DNA of 43,761 nucleotides from Candidatus Anaerobiospirillum stercoravium (GCA_019113025.1 DXIF01000176.1:1-43761), one strand, 5' to 3'. Shown: positions 8,403-17,580, numbered from the stretch's first letter. The notes: a model not told the origin generated them from the sequence alone. Made by a program: numbers and translations.

Positions 8403-8726
8403 ATGGAACGGCTGGTTTACGTCTATAAGAGCCTGCGCAAGACCAAGACTTACTTGTATGTGCCCGAAAAGGATGTGTTTTCGCACATCCCCTCCGGGCT
8501 CATGGATGCCTTTGGCGCGCCGCAATTTGTCATGGTGTTTGCGCTGCGCCCCGAGCGCAAGCTCCCCAAGGTCACGCCCCAAGAGCTCAATGACGCCTTA
8601 GACGCCAAGGGCTACTTTTTGCGCATCGACCTTGAGGACGTTGAGGAAAACCTGCTCAACCAAGAGCGCGCCCGCCGCGGCTTGCCGCCACTTGAGTCCG
8701 ACCAAATCGCGGACTACTTTCACTAA
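8403..8726 (+). CDS. ycgL: YcgL domain-containing protein
   Basis: The 107-residue product matches the YcgL family: VYKSLRKTKTYLYVPEKDVFSHIP, then LMDAFGAPQFVM, then KGYFLRIDLEDVEENLL. The biochemical function of the family is not established. The ATG at 8403 is preceded by GGGGAGG at four bases and fits the family start; the ORF track start at 8355 adds residues not seen in the family. Location divergent from minC is the conserved gammaproteobacterial arrangement, which supports the assignment. It converges on the phosphatase gene at 8803. Confidence 0.93.
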   Translation: MERLVYVYKSLRKTKTYLYVPEKDVFSHIPSGLMDAFGAPQFVMVFALRPERKLPKVTPQELNDALDAKGYFLRIDLEDVEENLLNQERARRGLPPLESDQIADYFH

Positions 8727-8802
8727 CGGCCTAAAGGCCTAACGGCGCGCGCGCCCGGTACGGGCCGTAGGCGGCGTGCCGTGCCTATGGGCGACGCTGA
8801 TG

Positions 8803-11800
8803 CTACTTGAGGTTGAGGCTGGAGCTGGTTTTGTCCTTGCGCGTTTGCGTCGTGTAGTGATAGCAGGCGATGGTGTAGTCCTTGTCCAAGGTGGCGTCCT
8901 TGGTGTAACGCTTGAGCTTGGCGCACAGGTTATTGACCACGTCGGCGGCGCTGTCAAAGTTTTCATCGTGCAGCATCGACTCAAAGCCCTCTTGGCCCAG
9001 CTTTTCGTGGCGGTGGTTGATGCAGTCAAGTAAGCCATCGCTGTAGAGCAAGAGGCTGTCGCCCTCTTGCAGCTCAAAGTTAATTGAGGTGTATTGCTGG
9101 TTGCCGTTGGCGCCTAAGACGGAGCCCGTTCTGATGTCGATGTACTCAAAGCCTGAGTTCTTGTGATAGAGCATCGGTAGGGTGTGACCGGCGTTGAGGT
9201 ACTCAACCTTGCCCGTGCTTTGCTCGATGATCACAATGCACACCGAGGTCAGAGCCGATTGCATATTGTTGTCGACAATATTCTGGTTGATTTCAGTCAC
9301 TGCCTTGCCCAGTGGCAGTTTGATGCTCTCAGTGAGGCGAATCATCTGGCGGAACAGGGCGATGTTGATCATAGCTAGGTTGACCGCCGTGAGGCCGCGC
9401 TCGCTGCTGGAGCCCACTACTAAGGCCAGCTTGTCCGAGCTTAACTCAATCACATCAAAGAAGTCGCCCGTGCTTTCGGCAACATGCTCGGTGTGGACGT
9501 TGATGCGATCCTTGTAGTACTCCTTTAAGAAGATTTCGCGGTTGATGCTGTTTTGGCGCATGCGGTCATAGAGCAGGCGCGCGCTGTCCTTGGGGTCGGC
9601 GGCACTAGGGCGCCCGGCGGTACGGGTAATCTCCTGAATGGACTGATAGAGGGTCTTGCCCAGTAAGCGCACGTAGTTTGAGAGGGTGCCTAATTCATCC
9701 TCGCGGCGCGGCAGGCCTTCGCTGATGCGTTCGACCAAGTCGGCGTCTTGAATCAAGCTTGCCATATTCTTGATCTTGTTGTTGATGAGGACCAGATCCT
9801 TGACGTCCTTATCGACAATCTCGCCGATGGCAAAGACGCAGATAATCGACAGCACCAGTTGCACCGTGAAGATGATGATGAGGTACTGCCAGACCGGGCT
9901 GTTGGTGCGCACATTATCGGTATTGATGAGCAAGTACCAGTCGTACGGCTTAAAGTAGCCCGTGGTCAGGTAGTGGCCCCAATGGCGGTTGTAGCCTTGG
10001 AACATGCCGTGGGTGCGCGTTTGCTCTAAGACCGCCGGGGTGATAAGGCGCGTAATCTCGCTCTTGGACAGGTCGCCTGCGAGCGGATTGAAGTTCGGAT
10101 CGAGCAGGGTGATGGACACCGGGGTGGTGGTCCCGACCGCCAGTACCAGCTCATTTAAGGAGTTGGCAATCAGGCGCTTTAAGACCTCATCTTGCTGCTG
10201 GAGCTTAGTGATATCGGTGATGATGACCAAGACTTGATCTGGGTCAAAGCTCAAGGAGGCAATCAGGCCCAAACAGGTGCCATGGTCGGTCAAGGCCGCA
10301 ATATCATTGCTATTCTTGCCCAGTTCATAGCGTACCTCAAATTCGCTGTCAGCATAAGACTTAGGCGCCGCTGCTACCATGGTCGTCGTCCCCTCAGCCT
10401 CTGGGGCAACCGCAGCGCTAGCGCTCGCCTCAGGGTCAGCGCTGCCACTACTTAAGTTAGCGGCGCTGGGGTCGGGTTCCGTGGCGCTTTGCTTGAGCGC
10501 AAATAAGGCCGAGGAGTAGGTGGGGCTCCCCTCAATTTGCGCCTGTTGGAGCAAGATAGATTGCTGCACTTGCTCGCTGCGCACTAAGAGCTGATCTAAC
10601 TCTTGGTCAAGCGCCTTGATCTGCTCTTCTTCCTCAATCGCTTCGGCCTTCCAGGTGCCTTGCGGGCGTGCGGCGGCGGCAATGCCGTGGTCGAGATCGG
10701 CCGCGTGCATCAAGATGCCGGTATCCTCGTTTATGGGCTCAGGCGTGAGGGGAAGGTCGTGCTGCGTGCGCTCACGGCGGTCAAAGTCCCCGGTGCCGGT
10801 CGGCGCCTGGGCCGCTGCCAAGGCGGGGCGCGCCTTGGGCTCATGCAAGCTGGTGCGCAAAGCGGTGAGATTAGGGGTACGCGCTGCGCTCGGCGCTGCC
10901 GGAACCGCGTTAGGTGCGTCAGGGGCTACGCTTGGCGCGGCCGGGCCTGCGCTCGGTACGGCCGGGGCAGCGCGCTCAGCCGGGGCTGAAGGGGCCTTGG
11001 CCTCAGATGCGGCGGCTGACTGCTTGCGGTGCTCTTGGAGCTGGTGCCGACTTTGCTGGATGCTGTACTCTTGAAGCGCACGTGCCTCCGGGCTTAAGGC
11101 CGGATTAGGGCGCGCAATCAAGCCGCGGGTGCTCTCTAAGATGACAAAGTAGCCATTATTCGGGATCGGGGTGTGATACAAGAGGTCGCGCAGGCGGCGC
11201 TGCTCGTTCATCAGACTGTCTAAGAGCTGCTCATAGCCGCGGTGGATAAAGATGTCCTGCGATGAGCTCTTGGTGTTCACCGAAAAGGCGATAAAGCCTA
11301 AGCTCTGTAATTGACTCAAGTGCTTGTAGAGCACGAGGCGGTTGGGGTCAACCGGGCCAAATGGGCTCAGGCCCGGTGGGGCCATCACATCATTGCTTTG
11401 GTTTAAAGCGGTGATGAAATTGGTGTTGGCATTGCCCCCCGCGAAGTTTAAGGCCGACAAATGCGCCCGCATTTGGTCATAGCGTACGTTGGCGCGGGCA
11501 ATGATGTCCGCGGCGCTATGAAAGCTCGGGCTATCGGCGCGGGTAACATCCGGCGCGCCACTTGAGACTGGCCTCTGGGCGCTAAGCCCAGCATTGGTCC
11601 TAGCAGCATTTGGTTGGGCTGGTAGCGTGCGCCCCGTTTGCAGTTGCGCCGAAAGCTCGCTTAAGCCGCTGATGATGGGCGCACTAGAACTGGCCCGATC
11701 ATGGGCATTTTGCAGCACCGCGCTGTTTTCAATGAGGCGCTCGGGACTGGAAGCTTTGGGCGTGAGCTCCCGCGTCCGGTTAGAGGCGGCGATGAGCGCG

Positions 11801-12261
11801 TCTAAATCGGTGTGGGTGAAGTTGGTGAGTGAGGGCGCCAGCTGATTTAAGCTCGAGTTTTGCTGCGCGTTCTCAATATTGCGGGCTTGCTCAACATCAC
11901 GCGTAATGACATAAGGATTAGCGGTTGGTGCTAATAAGCGCTCATTGAATTGATAGGGCGAGGTCTCACTTTTGGTCTTATCGGGGGGCACCAGCGACAT
12001 GTCGACCATGCGATAGAGGCGGTAGAGCTCATTGCGGATAATCGACAGATTCGACAGCTCCGAGAGCTTGGAGTAAAAGATATTGTTCTCCAGCTCTTGT
12101 AAGCAGAAGTTGAGGGTGTTTTGTTGTAGCAGGTATTGCTCAATGACATTCTCCCGATTGAGGTAGTAATAGCTAATACCCACCGACGTGCACAACGATG
12201 CCATGAAAAAGGTCGTCGAGTAAAAAAGCGTGCGCCGTCTGATGCTGGAAAAATGACCCAT
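8803..12261 (-). CDS. Membrane-bound SpoIIE-type PP2C phosphatase with large periplasmic domain
   Basis: The predicted protein has 1152 residues from the ATG at 12261, which has GAGGTGA upstream. The ORF track's GTG adds four residues. TM1 is near residues 12-32 and TM2 near 793-812 (YLIIIFTVQLVLSIICVFAI). About 760 residues lie between them, presumably periplasmic, with Ala/Pro-rich inserts. A HAMP-like helical linker follows TM2, then a SpoIIE-type Ser/Thr phosphatase domain (about 905-1135) with GDFFD, NAGH, LYSDGL and a DKDYTI tail motif. The segment that is normally GDVSGKG reads GSSSERG, so one expected metal-binding Asp is absent. No STAS anti-sigma partner is adjacent. Divergent to it lies a large periplasmic binding protein that could supply its signal. 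Confidence 0.85.
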   Translation of the reverse strand: MGHFSSIRRRTLFYSTTFFMASLCTSVGISYYYLNRENVIEQYLLQQNTLNFCLQELENNIFYSKLSELSNLSIIRNELYRLYRMVDMSLVPPDKTKSETSPYQFNERLLAPTANPYVITRDVEQARNIENAQQNSSLNQLAPSLTNFTHTDLDALIAASNRTRELTPKASSPERLIENSAVLQNAHDRASSSAPIISGLSELSAQLQTGRTLPAQPNAARTNAGLSAQRPVSSGAPDVTRADSPSFHSAADIIARANVRYDQMRAHLSALNFAGGNANTNFITALNQSNDVMAPPGLSPFGPVDPNRLVLYKHLSQLQSLGFIAFSVNTKSSSQDIFIHRGYEQLLDSLMNEQRRLRDLLYHTPIPNNGYFVILESTRGLIARPNPALSPEARALQEYSIQQSRHQLQEHRKQSAAASEAKAPSAPAERAAPAVPSAGPAAPSVAPDAPNAVPAAPSAARTPNLTALRTSLHEPKARPALAAAQAPTGTGDFDRRERTQHDLPLTPEPINEDTGILMHAADLDHGIAAAARPQGTWKAEAIEEEEQIKALDQELDQLLVRSEQVQQSILLQQAQIEGSPTYSSALFALKQSATEPDPSAANLSSGSADPEASASAAVAPEAEGTTTMVAAAPKSYADSEFEVRYELGKNSNDIAALTDHGTCLGLIASLSFDPDQVLVIITDITKLQQQDEVLKRLIANSLNELVLAVGTTTPVSITLLDPNFNPLAGDLSKSEITRLITPAVLEQTRTHGMFQGYNRHWGHYLTTGYFKPYDWYLLINTDNVRTNSPVWQYLIIIFTVQLVLSIICVFAIGEIVDKDVKDLVLINNKIKNMASLIQDADLVERISEGLPRREDELGTLSNYVRLLGKTLYQSIQEITRTAGRPSAADPKDSARLLYDRMRQNSINREIFLKEYYKDRINVHTEHVAESTGDFFDVIELSSDKLALVVGSSSERGLTAVNLAMINIALFRQMIRLTESIKLPLGKAVTEINQNIVDNNMQSALTSVCIVIIEQSTGKVEYLNAGHTLPMLYHKNSGFEYIDIRTGSVLGANGNQQYTSINFELQEGDSLLLYSDGLLDCINHRHEKLGQEGFESMLHDENFDSAADVVNNLCAKLKRYTKDATLDKDYTIACYHYTTQTRKDKTSSSLNLK

Positions 12262-12314
12262 CCTGACTGTCACCTCATCTGCGCCCCGACTGCAATGGTA
12301 GGAGCTTACTGCGC

Positions 12315-12393
12315 TTAACTTTCTGCTGCCTAAACTTCTGCTGCCTAAACTTTCTGCCGCCCAAACTTCCTGGCGCCTAAACTTCCAGTCGCG
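12315..12393. repeat. Degenerate 15-16-bp tandem repeat, 5 units
   Basis: Five consecutive units resemble TAAACTTTCTGCTGCC. They lie in the roughly 287-base divergent region between the phosphatase gene and the periplasmic binding protein gene. Confidence 0.75.
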
Positions 12394-12548
12394 GATTTCC
12401 TTATTTTATGCAAGTGCGCGCGCTTTTTGCAGCGCTCAAACCACAAAAAGTTCGGCCGATCCCATTTTAGGACTATCGGGGCTTGGTGCCGGGGCCCGGG
12501 CGGTGCTAAGGTGTGAAGTAAGTGCGCGAACTCATTGGAGGTAGGGTC

Positions 12549-15422
12549 ATGCTTGCACGTGGGTCAGCTCAGGTCACGGCGGGGGTACGCCGCCTAGGTC
12601 AGCTTACACTCGCCCTAGTTGGGGCGCTGTGGACGTTTACTTGCGCTGACAGCGCGCCGGTTGAGGCGACGTTATCAGAGGCGGCGCGGCGCGGCTCCAG
12701 CATTGATTTGAGCTTTGACCTTGGGGCAAATTCGGTCGTCGCAATTGATCGCCATAAGCTCAAGCGGACCCCGCGCCTGTTCGAAGAGCTGTTTAAAGAC
12801 GACTTAAATGAGCTTTCCGCGGCGCTGGCACCGGCCGCGCATAACGACGATATCTCAGAGTTTGACCCCCCGCCTCCTATCACTACTTTTCAGCGCGTGT
12901 GGCGCGCCAAGGGCTCGTTGCGCTCCAGTGGCACGGGCACGGGGCTGGATGCCAGCCATGCCCTCACCCGCGGCCAAGGGGTGAACCCCGACTTAGCGGT
13001 TCCCTATATTGGAGATGCGAGCTCGGCCTCGAGCAGCACCATTCGCGTCGGCTTTGATGATCAAATCATTGGCTTTGACGCCTTAACCCGCGCCTCGGTT
13101 AAAAACCAGAATCCGTCCGAGCCGCTCTCGCCCCTGCAAGAGGCCGCTCTGATCCATGCCACCGAGCAAGCGGACGCTCAAGTGGCGGGGCGCCCGGCGG
13201 TGGTCGATGCCCAAACCAAGCTGCAAACCATGGCCCAAGCGGCCGCGTCAAGTACGGCTGAGGCCCAAAGCGCTGAGCAGACCACGCCGGAAGATGTACT
13301 CCCCATTGCCCCCACGGACCATCAGGATCAGGAGCGCCCCGCGGCCGTGTCCGCGTCCACGTCAGCAGCCGCCTCCGCAGCCGCTTCCACAGCAGCGTCC
13401 GCAGCCGCCGTCGCTGGTGCTGCCGCGTCCACTGGGGCGGCGGATCAAGGGGCCGAGCATCCCTATGGTCAGTGCCCGATGGGCCATCAGTGGCGCATTG
13501 CGGTGATGCGCTTTGGCACCAATTATTACTACGACGAGCAGTTCTACCAGACCATTACCGGCCTCATTGCCCATAAGCTGATCGATACCTCGCAGTTGAG
13601 CATTGAGCAAGGTCCGCACGTGCGTACCACTGAGCGCGGTCGCATCTATGCCTTAGAGGGCTTAGAAGGCCTTGGTGCCAACTACAATATGGTGGTGACC
13701 CATCAAAGCGCGCGCCGCACTGGCGCGCCGCTTCCTACGAGCAGCTTAAGCCCCGCCTCCAATTTCGATCTGTACTCGAATTTTAACCACGAGCAAGCGC
13801 ACGCCGCTCAAAGCTTGGCCCAAAAGAGCGCGCAGGAGGTGCTTGAGGGCTTGACTGCCGATCCTTATGCCAAGAGCGCGGCCCTGGGCCCGCACCATCA
13901 GCGCATTGGTGTGAGTGCTGGGACCGAGCCCCTTGGTTTGCCCGCGGCCGATCTGGTGCCAAGCGACGTCTATGAACTGTGGCATCAGCAAGGAGATCAT
14001 ACGCACCGCTCTGACTACTACATGCCGCTGTTTAAGAACTTCACCGATGCCGACGGCTACTCCTACTATGTCGAGCTAACCCGCAATAGCTGCTTTAGTT
14101 TGCAAGCCGATGGTTATTACAGCTCGGAGTGGGATATCGACTTGCACCGCCAGCAGGTGGCTCAGGTCTACCAGCGGGCGCGTCAGGGTGAAATCGATCT
14201 GATCTTAGTGTTTGGTCTTTATGACATCTCGATCTTCGATCAGATGCATTTTGACATTCCCATCATCGTGGTTGGCCATGATCAAGACATTCTCTACAAC
14301 AGCATGGCTCAAGGGGTTAGCTCGGGGTTGACCGCGCCGCAACCGTCCCAGCCACGCAATCAAGAGGTCACGCCGCCCACTTGGACCGTCAGCTCCGATC
14401 ATAGCCACACCGAGGACTCAAGCACCCGTGAGACCGCGGTGTTAGAGGTTGAGCGCGATGCGACTAGCATGCGGCTGCGCCGCGCTGCTATCGTGCCGGC
14501 CGAGCAGGCGTCGACTGCGCGTGAGTCCACGCCTAGTGCCGATGACTTTAAGGTCACGGTCAATGGCTCCTCGCTCTTTGTGCCGCCAAAGTCTCAAGAG
14601 GGGATGGTGCGCGCAACAAGCCCCGAGGTTAGCACCTGCCCTGCCCAGCAAGTGCAGCAAGAGCGGGCCAAGGGCTTTGGGATTGCTCATGGCTTTGATG
14701 CCTCGCCCGAGGAGTTATTGGCGCAGTTAGGCCCTAAGGCCGAGGTCACCCTAGGCATTGTCACGGACCACGCCTTCTCGCTGGGCGAGTTCTCGCCGTA
14801 TCGCAATATCTTTGTCCATCTTGATCCGATCATGCACTATGACGACCTAGTCAACTTCTACCATATGATGGGCTTTAAAAAACTGGGCGTGATCGTCGAT
14901 CACAGCCACACCTTCCGTCAATTGCACTCAATTGAGGAGATCAGATCAACCATGGAGCCGCTCAACGTCGAGCTTCAGATTTGCACCGGCGAGCTCATCA
15001 CTAAGGATCGGGCTAAGGCGCAAGCCGAGTTTGCCCGCTGCACCACTGAGCTCATCGCAGGCGGGGTTGACGCGGTGTACCTCACGCGCACCAGTGCCAC
15101 CACCATCAACCGCCTCTACAGCCAGCTGTGGCCATTTATTGAGCGCGGCATTGCGGTGTTCTCGCGCGGCAGTACCGCCGAGGTCAAGGCCGGGGCCTTG
15201 ATGAGTTACAGCTATGGTTACTCTGAGGCCTTCCGCCACTATCAGGCGCAAGTTATCTGCGATGTTATGAATGGCCGCTCAATCAATACCTTGAGCCAAT
15301 ACTTCTATCCGCGCACCTTGCTCACAGTCAACGCCAAGATCGCAAGTCTTATTGGCTGGTACCCGTCCTACCATGACCTCTCCAAGATCGACCTGACCTA
15401 CCTTGATGTTGTAGCCAATTAA
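12549..15422 (+). CDS. Very large ABC_sub_bind-family periplasmic binding protein
   Basis: From the ATG at 12549 (GGAGG nearby) the product has 957 residues. A hydrophobic signal sequence (about residues 16-35) is followed by about 280 residues of low-complexity, Ala/Ser-rich sequence. A type-1 binding-protein fold then starts near residue 315 (WRIAVMRFGTNYYYDEQFY). IDLILVFGLYD follows near 548, then an insertion of about 130 residues, then lobe II with GFKKLGVIVDHS, GGVDAVYLTRTS and the closing VNAKIASLIGWYP, which resembles the end of the ABC_sub_bind family. Typical members have about 320 residues. No permease or ATPase is adjacent, so a sensory rather than transport role with the divergent phosphatase is plausible. 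Ligand unknown. Confidence 0.65.
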   Translation: MLARGSAQVTAGVRRLGQLTLALVGALWTFTCADSAPVEATLSEAARRGSSIDLSFDLGANSVVAIDRHKLKRTPRLFEELFKDDLNELSAALAPAAHNDDISEFDPPPPITTFQRVWRAKGSLRSSGTGTGLDASHALTRGQGVNPDLAVPYIGDASSASSSTIRVGFDDQIIGFDALTRASVKNQNPSEPLSPLQEAALIHATEQADAQVAGRPAVVDAQTKLQTMAQAAASSTAEAQSAEQTTPEDVLPIAPTDHQDQERPAAVSASTSAAASAAASTAASAAAVAGAAASTGAADQGAEHPYGQCPMGHQWRIAVMRFGTNYYYDEQFYQTITGLIAHKLIDTSQLSIEQGPHVRTTERGRIYALEGLEGLGANYNMVVTHQSARRTGAPLPTSSLSPASNFDLYSNFNHEQAHAAQSLAQKSAQEVLEGLTADPYAKSAALGPHHQRIGVSAGTEPLGLPAADLVPSDVYELWHQQGDHTHRSDYYMPLFKNFTDADGYSYYVELTRNSCFSLQADGYYSSEWDIDLHRQQVAQVYQRARQGEIDLILVFGLYDISIFDQMHFDIPIIVVGHDQDILYNSMAQGVSSGLTAPQPSQPRNQEVTPPTWTVSSDHSHTEDSSTRETAVLEVERDATSMRLRRAAIVPAEQASTARESTPSADDFKVTVNGSSLFVPPKSQEGMVRATSPEVSTCPAQQVQQERAKGFGIAHGFDASPEELLAQLGPKAEVTLGIVTDHAFSLGEFSPYRNIFVHLDPIMHYDDLVNFYHMMGFKKLGVIVDHSHTFRQLHSIEEIRSTMEPLNVELQICTGELITKDRAKAQAEFARCTTELIAGGVDAVYLTRTSATTINRLYSQLWPFIERGIAVFSRGSTAEVKAGALMSYSYGYSEAFRHYQAQVICDVMNGRSINTLSQYFYPRTLLTVNAKIASLIGWYPSYHDLSKIDLTYLDVVAN

Positions 15423-15739
15423 GCCGCCCTCACGGCTGGGCCCCGCGGTCGGCTTATAGCAGGCCAGGGCCCCACGGCAAGCCCCGCGGCCGGCCCCACA
15501 ACTGGGGCCGCGGCTGGGGCGAGGGTGGTCGCGGGCAGGGCGCTGTCATAGTGCACGCCCCCGCCTTTTGCTGTGACATGGCGCAAAAGCTGTATCAAGA
15601 CATAGCAAAAGGGGGCGTGAGGCCCCTGTCCATGGTGCAAACTGAGCGTGAGGTTTGTCACGAAATTCGCCCTCAGCCCACAATGATTCCCAGACAGCGG
15701 GCACCGAAGTGCGGTGCTCATGACCTTGGGAGTCAGCTC
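15423..15739. other. Intergenic region upstream of amtB with strong secondary structure
   Basis: No separate gene is supported. CGGCCCCA-CAAC-TGGGGCCG (15491-15510) is a perfect hairpin after the binding-protein gene. A second, larger inverted repeat lies at 15556-15617. The ORF track extends amtB through this region (start 15551), but the residues there do not resemble AmtB and precede the signal peptide. Confidence 0.5.
15556..15617 (+). promoter_or_regulatory. Long inverted repeat in the amtB leader
   Basis: CGCCCCC-gcc-TTTTGCT on the left pairs with AGCAAAAGGGGGCG on the right, giving 14 base pairs with one 3-base bulge around a loop of about 31 bases. It lies 123 bases before the amtB start. 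It could be an mRNA structure, a small RNA, or a late terminator of the upstream gene. Confidence 0.45.
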
Positions 15740-17308
15740 ATGATACGTTCACCCTTACTTGCCTTAGTGCTGCGCCGCATGGCGCGTAGTATTACCCCTC
15801 TGTTGTGGCTGCTGGTGGTGCTGGGCACCAGTATCAGCAGTAATTTAGCCTGGGCTAGCGCCGAGAGCAGTCAAGCTCAAGCCGCGGCCCAGTTAGGACC
15901 GATCACCGGTGCGCTCAATGTGCCGGTTTCCTGGCAGCACCGCGATACCCCGGTCGCCGTCAGCGAGGAAGAGGAAGAAGAGCTCGCGCTACCAGCTGAG
16001 AGCGCCCCAGCTGAAGCTGCTGCTGAGGCCCCAGCTGAGGCCGCCGCACCGGACGGCGCCGCCAACGCCTTTGTGCTCATCTGCGCCATCTTGGTTATCG
16101 CGATGTCGATTCCGGGCATTGCTCTGTTCTATGGTGGTTTAGTCCGGGCCAAAAATGTGCTCTCGGTGATGGAGCAAAGCTTGGTCTTCTTTGGCTTAAG
16201 CTACGTCATTTGGCTCATCGTAGGCTACAGCCTCGCCTTTGGTAGCTCAAGCGACATGGCCGCAGCCTCAGGACCTCTTGATTATCTGCACTTAATTTAT
16301 GGTGATTTGAACAAGGCGCTGCTTGCGGGCATCTCACTTGAGACCTTATCGGGCGCCATCAGCGAGTACAACTTCGTGATTTTCCAAGGTGCCTTTTGCG
16401 CCATCGCCTCGTGCCTGATTGTGGGCGCCACGGTTGAGCGCATCAAGTTCTCGGCGCTGATGATTGCTCTGTCCCTGTGGGTATTGTTCTCCTATATCCC
16501 ACTGTGCCATATGGTCTGGGGCGTCGGCTTAATTGAGCAGCTGTGTGCCGCCTATGACTTTGCCGGAGGCACGGTCGTCCACATCAACGCTGCTGTCGCC
16601 GCCTTAGTTGGTGCCAAGCTCTTAGGCCCACGCACCGATTTAGGCAAGGTCGCCTTACCACCACATGCCCTGCCACTCACCTTCTTAGGCGGTGGTTTAC
16701 TCTGGATCGGCTGGTTTGGCTTTAACGCCGGCTCTGCTTTAACCCCGGATGGCTCCAGCGCCTTAGCCTTTGCCAACACCGTGTTTGGCCCAGTGGGCGG
16801 CGCCTTAGCCTGGTCTGTAGGCGAATACTGCCTCAACGGCAAGGTCTCATCCTTAGGCTCAGTCTCGGGCGTGTTAGCCGGTTTAGTTGCCATTACCCCA
16901 GCTTGTGCCTTTGTGGGCCCGGTCGGTGCGGTCATCATCGGTGCGCTCTCAGCTCTGGCCTGCCTGTGGGGTGTCCGCGGCTTCAAGCGCTTAACTAAGA
17001 TTGACGACAGCTTAGATGTCTTTGGTATCCACGGCATTGGCGCGATTGTCGGCGCGCTGCTTACCGGCATCTTTTGCAGCCCGGCGCTGGGCGGTACCGG
17101 CTTTAAGGGCTTCCACGACAGCATCGTCAGCCAGTTTATGGGTCAGCTGGGCAGCGTGGTTATCGCCATCGTTTGGTCGGCCGTGGTTTCCTACCTTGCC
17201 TTCAAGATTGCCGCACTGTGCTGCCGTGGGCTGCGCGTTGAGTTAGACGATGAGCGCATGGGTTTAGACCTCTCCTACCACGGCGAGCGCAGCTATACCA
17301 ATCTCTAA
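15740..17308 (+). CDS. amtB: Ammonium transporter AmtB
   Basis: The predicted protein has 522 residues from the ATG at 15740, which has GGGAG seven bases upstream. A signal peptide (ITPLLWLLVVLGT...LAWASA) precedes about 70 periplasmic residues rich in Glu and Ala, then the eleven-helix Amt core begins (IPGIALFYGGLVRAKNVL). Pore histidines lie in GGTVVHINAAVAALVGA and DVFGIHGIGAIVGALLTGIF. It conducts ammonium across the inner membrane. The core is standard, but the acidic N-terminal segment is longer than in E. coli AmtB. No glnK is adjacent, which is unusual, since glnK-amtB is the normal pair. Several hairpins and a terminator follow. Confidence 0.95.
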   Translation: MIRSPLLALVLRRMARSITPLLWLLVVLGTSISSNLAWASAESSQAQAAAQLGPITGALNVPVSWQHRDTPVAVSEEEEEELALPAESAPAEAAAEAPAEAAAPDGAANAFVLICAILVIAMSIPGIALFYGGLVRAKNVLSVMEQSLVFFGLSYVIWLIVGYSLAFGSSSDMAAASGPLDYLHLIYGDLNKALLAGISLETLSGAISEYNFVIFQGAFCAIASCLIVGATVERIKFSALMIALSLWVLFSYIPLCHMVWGVGLIEQLCAAYDFAGGTVVHINAAVAALVGAKLLGPRTDLGKVALPPHALPLTFLGGGLLWIGWFGFNAGSALTPDGSSALAFANTVFGPVGGALAWSVGEYCLNGKVSSLGSVSGVLAGLVAITPACAFVGPVGAVIIGALSALACLWGVRGFKRLTKIDDSLDVFGIHGIGAIVGALLTGIFCSPALGGTGFKGFHDSIVSQFMGQLGSVVIAIVWSAVVSYLAFKIAALCCRGLRVELDDERMGLDLSYHGERSYTNL

Positions 17309-17309
17309 G

Positions 17310-17363
17310 TGAGACCAGTCTCAAAGTGAGCGCAAGCTCACGGTGCTAATCGCAGTTAGCACC
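17310..17363 (+). terminator. Three consecutive hairpins after amtB
   Basis: TGAGAC-CA-GTCTCA, GTGAGC-GCAA-GCTCAC (GNRA-type loop) and GGTGCTAA-TCGCAG-TTAGCACC follow each other within 54 bases, starting one base after the amtB stop codon. None has a T tract. They may protect the 3' end of the mRNA. Confidence 0.55.
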
Positions 17364-17421
17364 CTTGTAACCGAACCCAACAAGCAAACAGAAAGCCGAG
17401 CGGGCCTATCCTGCTCTGCCC

Positions 17422-17476
17422 AAGGGGCCAGCTTGGGGCGCGCGCGTGAGCGTGCGCCTCAGGCGGGCCCCTTTTT
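17422..17476 (+). terminator. Intrinsic terminator of the amtB transcript
   Basis: AAGGGGCC pairs with GGCCCCTT, an inner GGCGCGCGCG/CGTGCGCC stem stacks within it, and TTTTT follows. This ends transcription before the 5S gene. Confidence 0.75.
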
Positions 17477-17530
17477 AGCGCTGCGTGGATAAGATGGTGA
17501 GGTGCGTCGGAGTTTTTGTGGTCAAAAAAA

Positions 17531-17558
17531 TTGACCGCCCCGCAAAAGTCACTATAAT
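17531..17558 (+). promoter_or_regulatory. Promoter of the solitary 5S rRNA gene
   Basis: The -35 box TTGACC (17531-17536), a 16-base spacer and a perfect -10 box TATAAT (17553-17558) predict a start near 17565, about 16 bases before the 5S gene. Confidence 0.8.
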
Positions 17559-17580
17559 ACGCAGCACCGATTTCACGAAT

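Noticed and set aside
15551-15739. N-terminal extension of AmtB by 63 residues as in the ORF track
   Set aside because: It would precede the signal peptide and overlaps a strong inverted repeat; the ATG at 15740 has a good ribosome site.
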